Shown: piece after piece, positions 42,285 to 52,875 of the stretch
Layout: each line of letters begins with the position of its first letter
How positions within the stretch are numbered: position 1 is the stretch's first letter
The notes under the pieces: generated by a model
What the model saw: only the letters and a program-made list of their open reading frames with translations
Told to the model about the DNA's origin: nothing
Database searches by the model: none
DNA from: Reticulitermes speratus
Lineage: Eukaryota; Arthropoda; Insecta; Blattodea; Rhinotermitidae
Reading direction: 5' to 3'
Length of the DNA: 64,000 nt
Assembly (NCBI GenBank): GCA_021186555.1
Contig: JAJKFL010000011.1
Coordinates: 6,516,501-6,580,500, forward strand
Made by a program: the position numbers and the translations under genes

Positions 42285-42785
42285 TGCACAGCTACACCTC
42301 CTGTCCGCAATGTTGCTTCACTGTGTGCTTAGACACAACTATAGCTTGATTTACCGTGGATGCGACTGTCTATTGCAGACTTTGTGTTCACAGTGCAGTC
42401 TAGGTTGTCCGTCACTAAACAGGTTAGCCTAAATACTAGATTTACAGTAAAATAAATGTATGGAAATATTATTGTCAAGGTAAGAAAGTTTATAAACCTT
42501 GAACCAGTTTACATTTAGTTAGATTTCGTATTTAAACATAAAATTTACAACAAATACTTATAAATCCCTTTGAAGCTTAATTGATTATTCACTTTATATC
42601 CTTATTCGCAGTTGAACGTATACTACGTGTATAGTACATATAGTCTTTATGTACATAAAGAAGAGGAGCATTGGTAATAAGTCAATAAAATACGAAACTT
42701 TAGCTTCATTTAGAGAACACCGTATATTTGCCTAGATAGTGTAAGAAACAGAACATTTTGATAGGTGACATTTTAGTTGTTATTT
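42285..42785. other. No recognised feature
   Basis: A/T-rich; nothing assigned. Confidence 0.4.
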
Positions 42786-42789
42786 TATT

Positions 42790-42995
42790 GACAGTTTAAC
42801 ATTAAACCTATAAGGCCTAGTGGTTACGTTATATACCAGTAGGTGTAACATTAAAATAATTCTACGTTTTGCCCACAGAATGCATATACACGTGTTGTAT
42901 ATCTCAGAACAAACAGCGATTAGTTCCCTACACAGCATTGACTGACTGATTTTTATAACCGAGGTCGAGTGTGTTTACTGCGCGGTAGGAACCGG
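42790..42995 (-). repeat. Repeat R1, copy 4 (inverted)
   Basis: The minus strand reads TACCGCGCAGTAAACACACT, CGGTTATAAAAATCAGTCAG, GCTGTTTGTTCTGAGATATA, TAATGTTACACC and CCACTAGGCC, matching 49725-49915 closely. Confidence 0.6.
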
Positions 42996-43029
42996 ATTTT
43001 TAAAATATAAATTGGGCTAAATTTCGTCT

Positions 43030-43285
43030 TAAAGGTCGTGCCATGGCTCAGGCGGTTACTCGTCGGCCTGTCACCGCGGAGGCCCGGGTTCGGTCCCAAG
43101 TCACTCTGAGAATTCTGGTGGACCAAATGGCACTGGGAAGGGGGTTTCTCCGAGTACTTCTGTTTTACCCTGCCAGTATCATTCTACCAGTGCTCCATCC
43201 TCATCTTTATCCACGCGTTGCTGTTATCAGAATGACAAACGGGCGAAACCTGGGAACCTTCCAAAAAGCAATATTCTTTTGAATA
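43030..43285 (+). mobile_element. SINE C, tRNA-derived
   Basis: GTGCCATGGCTCAGGCGGTT head, B-box-like GGGTTCGGTCCC, body CCAAATGGCACTGGGAAGGG and 3' end GGGCGAAACCTGGGAACCTT. Most complete SINE C here. Confidence 0.75.
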
Positions 43286-43439
43286 CCTGGGGGCATTGGG
43301 CAGAAACGTACTTTCACTTTTTTCTTCTTAAAAGTGTTAATATGTAATGGAAAAATTATATTAACCCCCTATTCGGTTGCCTTGTCATGTTTTGTAGAAA
43401 ATAGTCACTTTACAACGTAACGTTATATTGACCAGTCCA

Positions 43440-43832
43440 TTGCCGTATTTTGCGTTTGATGCCCCATTAAGGTTCTTAGTTTAAAGTACACCACGGCATG
43501 GCGCGTCCTCGGGTTGCGGATGGAGGAACGGCCTCTGGAAATGGAGGGTAGCTGCGAATACATTGAATAAGCAGTCGCGGACAGCCGACAAGGGGTGGTC
43601 TTCCAGCTTGCGGGTTGGGCGAGTGCTAACAACTCCTCACCTTAAAAAATCACCAAGTTACGAATCACTATACAAAGCCTCGGACCTGGATAGGGACAGG
43701 TGGCGGGCTCTTGTAAGTGCGGTAATGAACCTTCGGGTTCCATAAAACGCGGGGAATTTCTTGACTAGCTGACGACCTGCTAGCTTCACAAGACGGAATG
43801 TGCTCTATGGAGTTAGTTAGTTAGTTAGTGTA
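43440..43832 (+). mobile_element. RTE-like element with internal deletion (5' and 3' ends)
   Basis: The 5' piece, about 43440-43690, encodes NKQSRTADKGWSSSLRVGRV, which I recall as the region upstream of the endonuclease in this family. It joins directly at about 43686 to the 3' piece, [18 protein letters not shown] with a stop, 3' UTR GGGGAATTTCTTGACTAGCT and TTAG repeats (43818-43831). Everything between (endonuclease, RT) is missing. A GGA(C) microhomology sits at the junction. Confidence 0.72.
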
Positions 43833-43839
43833 AAGTACA

Positions 43840-44750
43840 AGCCTTTACATTAAACGTTTTCAGGACTGCTAAAAATATACATACCTTCAAAAGAATAAAA
43901 CCTTGTGGTGTATATACATATGTAGGCCTATATTTATGTAGGTATGAGACCTACAAGGAATCGTTATTCTTTGCTCTTTGTTACAGAGTGTCAAAAGAAA
44001 CACTTTTTATAAGTTTTTGTGCTCGGTATCTTGGCATTTGTCTCAGGACTGTCAAGTCCCTTTGGTAGCAGCTGTATTGTACAAAGTAACATAGAGCTAA
44101 GGCACCGTGACACGGACTGACTGATTATAATGTGAATAGCAGAAGGTAGGCAATAAAGTTGTCATTTGTTTGTGTGTACTGTAATATATGTGTACAGAAT
44201 TAACGACGCATACCGAAAATAGTACATTACCAACAGTGGATTATAATATTTCTACATAAAGAAGTGTGATATTTGCGTTTTTAAGTTAATCTTTTAATGG
44301 GGGGAAACCAATTAATAGTCTAAGCGGTTAAAGTAGTGTGGATTATAGTCTCGGGTTTGGTACTGTGGTCAATTTATGTTCCTATATAAATAAATTTTAA
44401 AAAGAAAAAACTGTTAATATGTGTAATAAAAGAAGAAAGAAGATATGCGTTAAGAAACCGCATCAGTCTCTATAAATGACATTGTTGAGCTTAAACATTC
44501 AGGATGCTTCATTGTTGGAAATTTTTTTTTTTTTGCCACCGGGAAGAGGTTTTATGGCCTGAGAATTTGTGTTGTTGCGCTGAGATCAAGCTAGACCGAA
44601 CAGACTTGGTTCAAGTCCAGCAAAGATCGCAGATGATACATGGTGTCTCTGTAGTGCCGAAACCTGAACCGAAACCAAAACCAGGCGCACAGCTTTTTAC
44701 ATATTGCATGCTGAACTGAATAGGAAATATTTCGTTTAAATTTAGGCGGC
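43840..44750. other. No recognised feature
   Basis: Nothing assigned; a 71-codon frame at 44504-44719 has no domain. Confidence 0.4.
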
Positions 44751-44751
44751 A

Positions 44752-45029
44752 TAGTATTTTTTTTTTCTGTATGGCTCGACAGCCTTATATGGGCCTGGGC
44801 CTCCTCTTTCGTCGAGGTTTCATGGTCACACACATTTGAGACACACCACAGTCGGTAGGACTCCTCTGGACGAGTGATCAGCTCGTCGCAGAGACCTCTA
44901 CCTGACAACACACAACATTCACAAGAGACAGACATCCATGCCCTCGGTGGGATTCGAACCCACGATCCTAGTAAGCGAGCGACAAAAGACCCACGCCTTA
45001 GACCGCACGGCCACTGGGATCGGCTAGTA
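44752..45029 (-). mobile_element. SINE B, full length, tail variant a
   Basis: The element is 44757-45024, flanked by TAGTA. Minus strand: head GCCGATCCCAGTGGCCGTGC, B box GGGTTCGAATCCC, core GGCATGGATGTCTGTCTCTT, 3' end CCCAGGCCCATATAAGGCTG TCGAGCCATAC and A10. This is the same tail as the right half of 19828-20242. Confidence 0.85.
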
Positions 45030-46145
45030 ATTATCTTAGACATTGAAAATTAATTAATATATTTTACATAAGAAATACTTAAATTATCTAGGCATTGATA
45101 TATTTTTTTCTCAAACACGGGGGTTTGTAAATTGCGGCCTGCGTACCAGAAGTTTTCCGCGAAATACTCAGTCACTCCATGGCATTATTTGGATACTATT
45201 AACAAGGCAGTAGGCTTGCATGTTTCAGTACTAATTTTTTGTAAGTAGTGTGCAGATATATTTATCAAAAGTAATAAACAAAAGAATAAATATTTTGATG
45301 AAAATTAAAATGTTGTCAGCCTATTAAAAGCATTCATTCTGTTAATTTTCTGTACCTAGAAGTGTGTATCAGAAACTCATATACGTCCACATCCAATTGA
45401 ACCCTTTGAAGACTGCGAAAAAGAAAATAAAATATTTCCCTTTTCTGATGCTCCCCCATTTTCCGAAAGAGCAGAGACTTACGCCGTTTGGAGTGAATCT
45501 TAAGTCTTTCAGATGATTTCCGTTGGTCGTTTTTATCTGAAGGCTTAGATAAGCTAATCTGTAAGCCATGATGCATAAACGGCACAGTCCTACTGGCGTA
45601 TTAAGCTCCAGTAGCTGTTTCTTCTGAGAGAAGTATACTCCAATTAAATGCAGAGTAAATGCTGATAGTTGTTAAATACTCAAAACTCATCCAATCTGTA
45701 AGGTTCATTATTATACTCACAAGTGTTCAGCCAATATTCCTGATTTATTTCTGTAAATTAAATTTTAATAGTATCCTCATATATGTAAAGAGTTCTTGCA
45801 AATCATATATATATGTACACTTGTTAAGTACCCCGTACTTTATCCAGAACAATTTATTTGATGGACCTAAAGATATTTGGAGAAGGGTATGATGTATGAC
45901 GCACTTCCTTAATGCAACTTTTGTTGCGTTTAATAAAAATGATAGTAACTTAATATTATATTAAATTAATATGAGAAATCAACCAGCCTACTTATTACAA
46001 CCAAAACCTAAGACTCCACCTATTTTAAATATTATAAATATTACATTACCTGTATGCTTTAGGGAGCTAATAACAAAAAATAATATTAATATCGTATTCC
46101 AACTATTACATTCAGCTACTCCATTGACTATACTAATTTTACTAT
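45030..46145. other. No recognised feature
   Basis: A/T-rich. Frames of 83 and 77 codons (minus 45334-45585, plus 45659-45892) have no domain. Confidence 0.4.
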
Positions 46146-46149
46146 TTTA

Positions 46150-46320
46150 GTGTAAAACAGAAGTTTTGTAACTGGTATCCCACATAAAACATTATGATGT
46201 TTCTTATAATGCATCTTTTACCTGTCTTTTAATGATTGTATATTTTTTAGCCAGATAATGGTCGATATCGAGACCGAAACATGTCGCTTTTAAATAAAAA
46301 CACAGTTGTGTTACACTGAT
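46150..46320 (+). mobile_element. Right-arm fragment of a hammerhead hairpin
   Basis: CAGATAATGGTCGATATCGA GACCGAAACATGTCGC (46257-46299) keeps a perfect GGTC/GACC stem II and GAAA with a mutated CAGATAA core. No opposing arm is found. The neighbouring element at 46333 begins right after it. Confidence 0.45.
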
Positions 46321-46785
46321 TATTTAATATTGATTAAAATGAAAACCAAACTTGATGCACACTCACTATTTAAAAAACTTTAATAGAGATTAATTAAGCC
46401 GACATGTTTCGGTCAGGTACCTGACCATCTTCAGGGGATATACTACATTTAAATTGCGTGGTCCATATGTTAAAACACACATAAGATATGAGCCTATAAG
46501 GTCTCGTCGTGTATAAAGTTGTTCACAAGTCACTGAAAATCACTAAAAACTTTTTTTAAAAAAGTCAACACTTGTAATCCCAAAAAAGTTCCACATTTTA
46601 TAAAACTTATAGCACTGTTTTTGTATAATACTTAAGCATATTCACTATGCATTCTGTTTTGCGTATCATGTCGGGTTAATTAATCTACTATTAAAGTTTT
46701 TTTAATAGTGAGTTTGCATCAAGTTGGTTTTAATTTTAATTTATACAAGATGCACGGTGAATACTATATTAAATATTTAATATTG
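46321..46785. mobile_element. Hairpin element with hammerhead and 12-bp TSD
   Basis: The element is 46333-46773, flanked by perfect TATTTAATATTG at 46321-46332 and 46774-46785. Arms of about 70 bp (CCAAACTTGATGC.. facing GCATCAAGTTGG). The right tail ATGCACGGTGAATA matches the related ends at 29735 and 31321. One hammerhead lies inside the left arm. Confidence 0.85.
46398..46440 (-). ncRNA. Hammerhead ribozyme-like motif
   Basis: The minus strand reads CCCTGAAGAT, a palindromic GGTCAGGTACCTGACC stem II, then GAAACATGTCGGC. Core and GAA intact, UC at the predicted cut, stem I pairing short (CC/GG). Confidence 0.6.
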
Positions 46786-46789
46786 GTTT

Positions 46790-47325
46790 GAATATAAAAA
46801 TCGTATTGTTTTAAATTACTCCAAATTTGCATAAATGTAACTTAACACGCCTTTGGTTTTAACTGATCACAGCTTATCATTACAAACAGAATCTGCCCTT
46901 TCATCACCCCATGTTTTCAGTAGGATCAGATATCTTCAGTGCCATAAATCGGGATGTGACTTGACTGATTTACACAGATATCGAAATTAACCTGTCTGAA
47001 CATATGAGGAATATTTTTAGAGCTGCCTTCGGGTGAACATTCTTTAGAGTAGAAAACACAGACTAGTTTATGCTGCAACATTTCCTTGTTTCTTGTAGCG
47101 AACCGGCTTCTAACTACGTTCCTTAGCCTATCTGTATTATAGATATTAGCCGTGTGTATGAGAAGAGGGCGGTCACACAGCGTGTACACCAGAGCACATA
47201 AGTCCGTGATTTGATTTCTCTTCCTATCATTATCATGTTGCGAATCAAGAGCAGGTTGCGCGCAAGACAACTGCGGCACTTCTACATCTACTGCTGCTGT
47301 CACTATTTCGAAAGTTACACCAAAT
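46790..47325. other. No recognised feature
   Basis: A 125-codon minus frame (46926-47303) has no domain and no close relative that I recognise; its composition is not clearly coding. Confidence 0.35.
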
Positions 47326-47329
47326 AAAT

Positions 47330-47690
47330 TAATATATGTTCATTATCAATTCGCAGTCTGTCTTACGACAGGTCCACAGCTTCTTCCAAAGCGAGTTCTC
47401 CACAGATTGCGATCTATTGCTTCTGCTTTTAATTTCCAGTGTCCTGTCGTTTCATAAAGGCCATCTAGTAGCTGTTTACGTCTTCTTCATCGTCTTCCCG
47501 TCACTTCTATCCTTCCTTCTACATTTCTTTCAATAACGTGTTGAGAAGGCAGTTTCTACGCAAGATGTGACCAATCCAGTTAGCCTTTCTTCTTTTTATT
47601 GTAAGTAGGATATTCCTTTTCTCCTTGAATCTGTGTAATACTTCTTCATTTTTCGTATTTGTTTAAAAAATACAGGACGTTTATTTACCG
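47330..47690 (-). mobile_element. RT C-terminal fragment, third RTE/LINE lineage
   Basis: Minus strand: EEVLHRFKEKRNILLTIKRR, then KANWIGHILRRNCLLNT, then after a frameshift EGRIEVTGRR-stop-RRRKQLLDGL, LYETTGHWKLKAEAIDRNLW and RTRFGRSCGPVVRQTAN before the stop. This is the familiar WIGHILRRN..RRKQLLDDL..LDRxLWR C-terminus of RTE/L2-type elements. One frameshift and one nonsense codon make it a pseudogene. Confidence 0.8.
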
Positions 47691-47694
47691 TACA

Positions 47695-48607
47695 ACTTCA
47701 CGTTTTTCCCTTAGTACAGAAACAAGTTTAAATATACCTCTCTTACCGTACAAAACATGTCAGCACGAATAACATCCCCAACTAACAGCATGGACCACAC
47801 TTTTTTTTTTTGATAAGTTGATATTTCCTCAGATAATCAAATATTTTCTTGTCTTACATGGAATCTGAATGTACCCTAACATATCCTAAGCCAGATAAAT
47901 CCAGTGCATGTTTTTATATACTATTTTTATAAGATCTATTTCAATCTTATCTTACCATTTAAATCCTGGTCTCTCAAATGTTATCTTTCAAACAATTATT
48001 CCAAGTAACAGTCATTCGAAGAGCAATATAATATAGAAAGTTGAAATATCTTAAGTTCAATAGGCCTAAACAAATAAGAAACTTAGGTGTGCTTAGCCCA
48101 TGGCATATTTACACTAATATTGCAAAAAAATATTTAGGCCTAATTTTAATATGATTGCGTCCGTGTTTAAAACGATGTATTTAGTTAATGCCTATGTGCT
48201 TTCGCTTAACAGGTAATGCTGTGATACTTTTGGAAATACACACGAATAAAACGCGATAAATATATTGTCAAAATACGTTATGTATTTTATTTCCTAACTT
48301 ATTTTCCTCGGTGATAGGTCGTAGTTCGTATCATACAAGATCACATGTCCGTTGCTGCTTAGACAGACATATCACAAATACCATTGTTACTCAAGTGATC
48401 AACATTTATTTCCTTTGTATGTTATTAAATATCCAGCACATCAACAATATAAAAAATTAAGATATTATTAATTGTGCAAAGTTTGTGTGTGAATATTCGG
48501 TTCTCCTGTGAAAACTAACAAGCTGAGTTTAAGTTTCGAATAAAGTAGATTTTCCAATGGAACCATCTTATAGTGCCAAACTTCAACATACATATATATA
48601 TATACTC

Positions 48608-48646
<39 letters not shown>

Positions 48647-49720
48647 TTTGTCAAAATTTATTGAGCCATTTCATACATAAAGTAAGAGAACAGACACAAT
48701 AACACATCCTTCCCAGCATGCGCTCATTGTCTTCTCATTTTGGAGAGACCAAAAAATTTGACTTTATTGTTAAAAATCGAACCAACTTTACCAGTCTCGA
48801 AATTATAAAAATACCACATTATTATCTTCCGACTAGTTCTCAGTTTCATACCACTTTACGCAACTCTAGAAGTGTATTCTGCTCCTCGAATTCTGAATCC
48901 ATTCTGTCTTCGAATCGAGAAAGTATCGTAACATTTCCTACATGAAAACCCAGCTATTCGTTTGTATCATTTCGCGTTGCTCATCTGAGATTTGAACATC
49001 GTAAAATTCCTACCAATCGTACTTCCAAAATTTATTACCTTCTTATGTTAAATACTTTTTCGGTTGTATACAACGATCCGTTAATTACGGGAGTTATTCA
49101 GCATCGGAAGCTGTAGGAAATTCACTCGTTTGTCACGCACTTGCTGCAAAGAAGGCGCAGTAAATGTGCTGTTAATTGTGTACCACGTAGCCTTAACACA
49201 ACACACCGTACAGCGGTGCTCGTATTAGCCGTGGCCACTCTTGTCCATTTAAATAAGGTATTTCTGGCTCCTTGACTTCCTGTATTGCTACCTCGGCGCA
49301 GGGTTAGTCGTGACCGGGCTAACCCGCCCATTCGCGGGTTCTCTGGCAGCGTGAACACGACCGTCTGGGGCAATCATTGGTCGGCCTCTTTCCTAGCAGC
49401 TTGTATAAACATGTATCATTATCTTATCAACAGATTAAGTAAACGAAATGTCTGGAACAAGATTTCATTGGTTACGGCGTTGGAACAGACGTGTACAGCC
49501 ACAGAGTATCTGGGGAATTTTATTCACATGTCTCATTCGTTTTAACATCTGTCGAGGGCACAATATATTTCATTCAGCTTGTGTTTCAGCCTGTCATGAA
49601 ATGGGACTATTTTGCTACACGAATTTAGTTTCATGGATTTTGTCTTTCTGCCCCCGTATCTATTGTCACGCTAAATTTAACCATTTAAAGACGAAAAGCA
49701 TCTGTCTTATATAAGGACTC
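47695..49720. other. No recognised feature
   Basis: About 2 kb, A/T-rich apart from 49100-49420, which is more G+C-rich with overlapping frames of 83-88 codons on both strands and no domain. Confidence 0.4.
48594..48642. repeat. (TA)n microsatellite
   Basis: TA runs interrupted once by CTCGTG. Confidence 0.9.
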
Positions 49721-49724
49721 AGTG

Positions 49725-49915
49725 CGTACCGCGCAGTAAACACTCTCCACTTCGGTTATAAAAACGAAACTGTTGATGATGTGTATAAGGTAAAAGTTGC
49801 TGTTTGTTCTGAGAGCCATACAAAACACATAAACGCAATGTGAGCACCGTGTAGAATTTTTGAATTTTAAACCTGGTGGTACGTAAAGTAAATGCTAGGC
49901 TTGAAAAGGTTAACA
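49725..49915 (+). repeat. Repeat R1, copy 5
   Basis: GCGTACCGCGCAGTAAACAC, CGGTTATAAAAACGAAACTG, TTGCTGTTTGTTCTGAGAGC and TGGTGGTACGTAAAGTA match the inverted copy at 42790-42995. R1 may extend leftward beyond the shared part. Confidence 0.6.
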
Positions 49916-49984
49916 CTTTGAAGAAGGTCGCAGTATGAAAGAACGTAACAGCATTACTACATTTGAAGTTTCCCAAGATTTATC

Positions 49985-50375
49985 CTCTCGTCCTTCTGAT
50001 AAGAAGTGTTATTAAGATGATTATGGAGCATTGGTGGACTAATACTGAAAGGGAAATCCGAAGTACTTTTAGAATGACATAACCCAGTAACAAAATATTT
50101 CAAAATATATTGGCATAAAATTTTTGTTAGATGAGGGTAATTCTAGATCCTCTTGCAACACTTTTTCTAGAGGAATTTAATTCCCCTTTATTTCCCTAGA
50201 GTTATGTCTTTCATCGCATTTCTTATTCATCCTATATTCCTGGGAAATTTAATATCCATATCGCCCCAAAATCCTCATTCCATTGGCTTCTTGGTCTTTG
50301 CTTTTGCTGTTTTAACAACTGCTGTTTTCACCCAATGTTTCTAGTCCCTACTTAATATTAGTATTTCCAGGTTAT
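49985..50375. other. No recognised feature
   Basis: Nothing assigned. Confidence 0.4.
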
Positions 50376-50379
50376 TTTA

Positions 50380-50470
50380 TGGTGGACAAAGTGGCACTGA
50401 GATGGGATTTTCTCCGAAAATTTACGTCTTCCCCTGTCGGTATTTTTTAACCAATGATCCATATTATATT
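50380..50470 (+). mobile_element. SINE C fragment
   Basis: ATGGTGGACAAAGTGGCACT and GGGATTTTCTCCGAAAATTT match the body of SINE C; head absent. Confidence 0.6.
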
Positions 50471-50474
50471 TTAT

Positions 50475-50533
50475 TCCTCTAACACCAGGGCTGTGTATTG
50501 TTAGCAATTTATAGCGTCGTTAAATACAACACT

Positions 50534-50574
<41 letters not shown>

Positions 50575-51610
50575 ATGTTACATTTTCTTCTTTTGGAAAT
50601 GCGCAATATTTGTTCATAAGTGAGCTTAAATGTTATTTCATTGTTCAAACATTTCCTTCGATTATTAAAACAACATATTAAATCAATTAAATATAACTGT
50701 CCGTATTGATTATAATGATCTGATTTCAAGCTGACATATAGCAAGCGGGTAAATAATTTAAAGTTAATAGCGATTACATTTGTTGTTTAACATCGGGTCT
50801 CTTGTGTACAGGCGGAATTGCCGTGCAGCTCTGTCTACGTACTTCCGTGTCGGCTATTACAGGGTCATACTGGTGTGTCCGCCCACGTGGCGGCCTGTTT
50901 ATATGACACCTATAATTACCAACCTTTCAGAACTTTACATGCCATAAATTTAATACCTTTCTTTCTTGTTTCAGAAAAATGCAATAACAATTCCTTTAGA
51001 TAATGTCAGTGTCTTTACCTGCAAAACAGGAGCCCTGATGCATGCTATGTACTGCGTGAGGAATGATAAATATACTGAGGCCACAGAAAGAAGCCCGTGG
51101 AGATAACGCCTGAGGCGTTCTCCGTTTGCAAAGTGTTATATTCCCCTTCATTCTCTGTGACATATGTCACTCGCTTTAACGCTCTTGTCACTCTAGTGAG
51201 AATTATTGCTTTGCTATGATTGCCCACATCCCTGTGAAAAGAATCGTTAGACTGCTGGAGGAGTAAGAGGAAGGTAAGTTAGGGGCGATAGTGTAACACG
51301 TGGGTGTGAATCTCTCAACTTGACTTTCTTTCCTTGGCTGCAGTATAGTTTTATGTCTTATAGCTACTCTTAACTCTAAAATAACAGTTAGTTTCATTAC
51401 AAAATTACTCACACACGAGAAGAAAGTGTCGAAGACGACATTCCGATCTCGTGAATCTTTCTTATTAAACACCGGGAGAGGAAACCTAACTTTCCCGACT
51501 TTCTCAGCTGATTTAAAATTACGTGCGATGTGTCATCCTCCTGTGACAGTCCTCGTCATGCTTCCTATTATCACTGCGTTTATAGGTTTTGACCCTTTAT
51601 ATTGTATATA
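50475..51610. other. No recognised feature except a CT repeat
   Basis: The (CT)n tract at 50535-50572 is the only recognised item. A more G+C-rich patch at 50810-50910 has no assigned identity. Confidence 0.4.
50535..50572. repeat. (CT)n microsatellite
   Basis: About nineteen uninterrupted CT units. Confidence 0.95.
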
Positions 51611-51616
51611 TTGATA

Positions 51617-52125
51617 TAAGGTAAAGGTAAAGGTCACCCTAGAACAGACCATGAAGACCCAGAAGGGAAGTAGAGATATAGCTCTATTCTTTCTTTAACC
51701 TCGGCGCTAGGTGGGAGTGGGTGGTCAACGTCACACCCCGGCCGCTCTACCCCCGAGAATGACCCGGTACCCATTGTATAAGAGTCTGGGTAGACCCCAG
51801 GGCCGGTCTGGACGGGTGCTGAAAATCTCACCCCTACCGGGATTTTTTTTTTTTTGCCTGTCCGGGGTCTTTCCCTTTGATCCATTTTTGTACTGTTTAA
51901 ATCCTTTCGTCCTTCATGTCACTTTACGTTCCATGCTACCGTCCTTACAACAAACACAACACAAACATCCATGCCCCCGGTGGGATTCGAACCCACGATC
52001 CTAGTAAGCGAGCGGCCGCAGACCCACGCCTTAGACCGCACGGCCACTGGGATCGGCAGATTCGATCCCTGGACCGTCCAGCTCGTAGTGAGTCGCTATA
52101 CTGACTACGCTGTCCCGGTCCACGT
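51617..52125 (-). mobile_element. SINE A split by SINE B2
   Basis: Antisense SINE A with its TTTACC-type tail (GGTAAAGGTAAAGG, 51618-51632), body to CACCCCTACCGGGATT at about 51842, then resuming at 52058 with GATTCGATCCCTGGACCGTC CAGC and the A-box region to 52125. The interruption falls within the B box. Confidence 0.88.
51842..52057 (-). mobile_element. SINE B2, nested in a SINE A B box
   Basis: The minus strand opens GCCGATCCCAGTGGCCGTGC, B box GGGTTCGAATCCC, GGGGGCATGGATGTTTGTGT, body TGTAAGGACGGTAGCATGGA.. and CCCCGGACAGGC, ending in A13. The target sits between GATCGAA and TCCCGG of SINE A. A GATT is repeated at both edges, so the duplication is short or ambiguous. Confidence 0.85.
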
Positions 52126-52129
52126 ATAC

Positions 52130-52870
52130 ACTGCTACGAAGACAGTTTAGTATTGCTGACCTTTGAGAAGTAAACACCATCAGGAAGGACTTCAGTTTCT
52201 CCAGACGAAAGTCTTTGTCCACACTAGTAGCTTTCTGTCTGCATCTTATTTTTTTCATCGCAGGCAGAGTTCCTGACATCGCATTTGACAATAAGTAACC
52301 CCTGCGTTTGGTCCAGCGTTGTTAAACATCCTTAGAACCACACCATTCTGAACTAACGTTTTAACCGTTTCGTCATTGACCCGTCAGATCTGTAGACAGA
52401 CAAATTGACTGTGTGGAGAAACCGATAACGACCATCTGTGAAATGCGTGAAATGGGTGTCATCATCATCTTCAATGGCCTTAATGATGAAAAGAGTAATT
52501 CAGTCGAGCATTTGGTTTTTGGTTGGTCTGTATTTTCCACTGGATACGCAGAGTCCTTCAGGGAAAATCAATTAAGAACAAATGGTAGATTTTGAACAAG
52601 TTCCTGTCACCAGCAGGTTGAAGAAACGGGGTAACACCTCTCTTCGCTTTGGGGGGAGGGGGTGTAGGGGTGTTTAAGAAGAGAGCCGGACGAAGCCCGA
52701 GGGCCGGGTGCGGCCATGCTGTTTGGTCACGACTCGGTGAAATATGTGACAACTCTCGACAAGAGTGGGGATCCTGGGGCCCGCGAGACCTCCTAAGCAG
52801 TCTCCCTCTTCTTTTTTTTCTGCCTGAACCCTCTATAGGTTTACCTTTGGCAACATTTGAAATATAAAAG
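52130..52870. other. No recognised feature
   Basis: 52600-52800 is G+C-rich with a G-rich tract. The frames there lack domains. Confidence 0.4.
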
Positions 52871-52875
52871 TGGAA

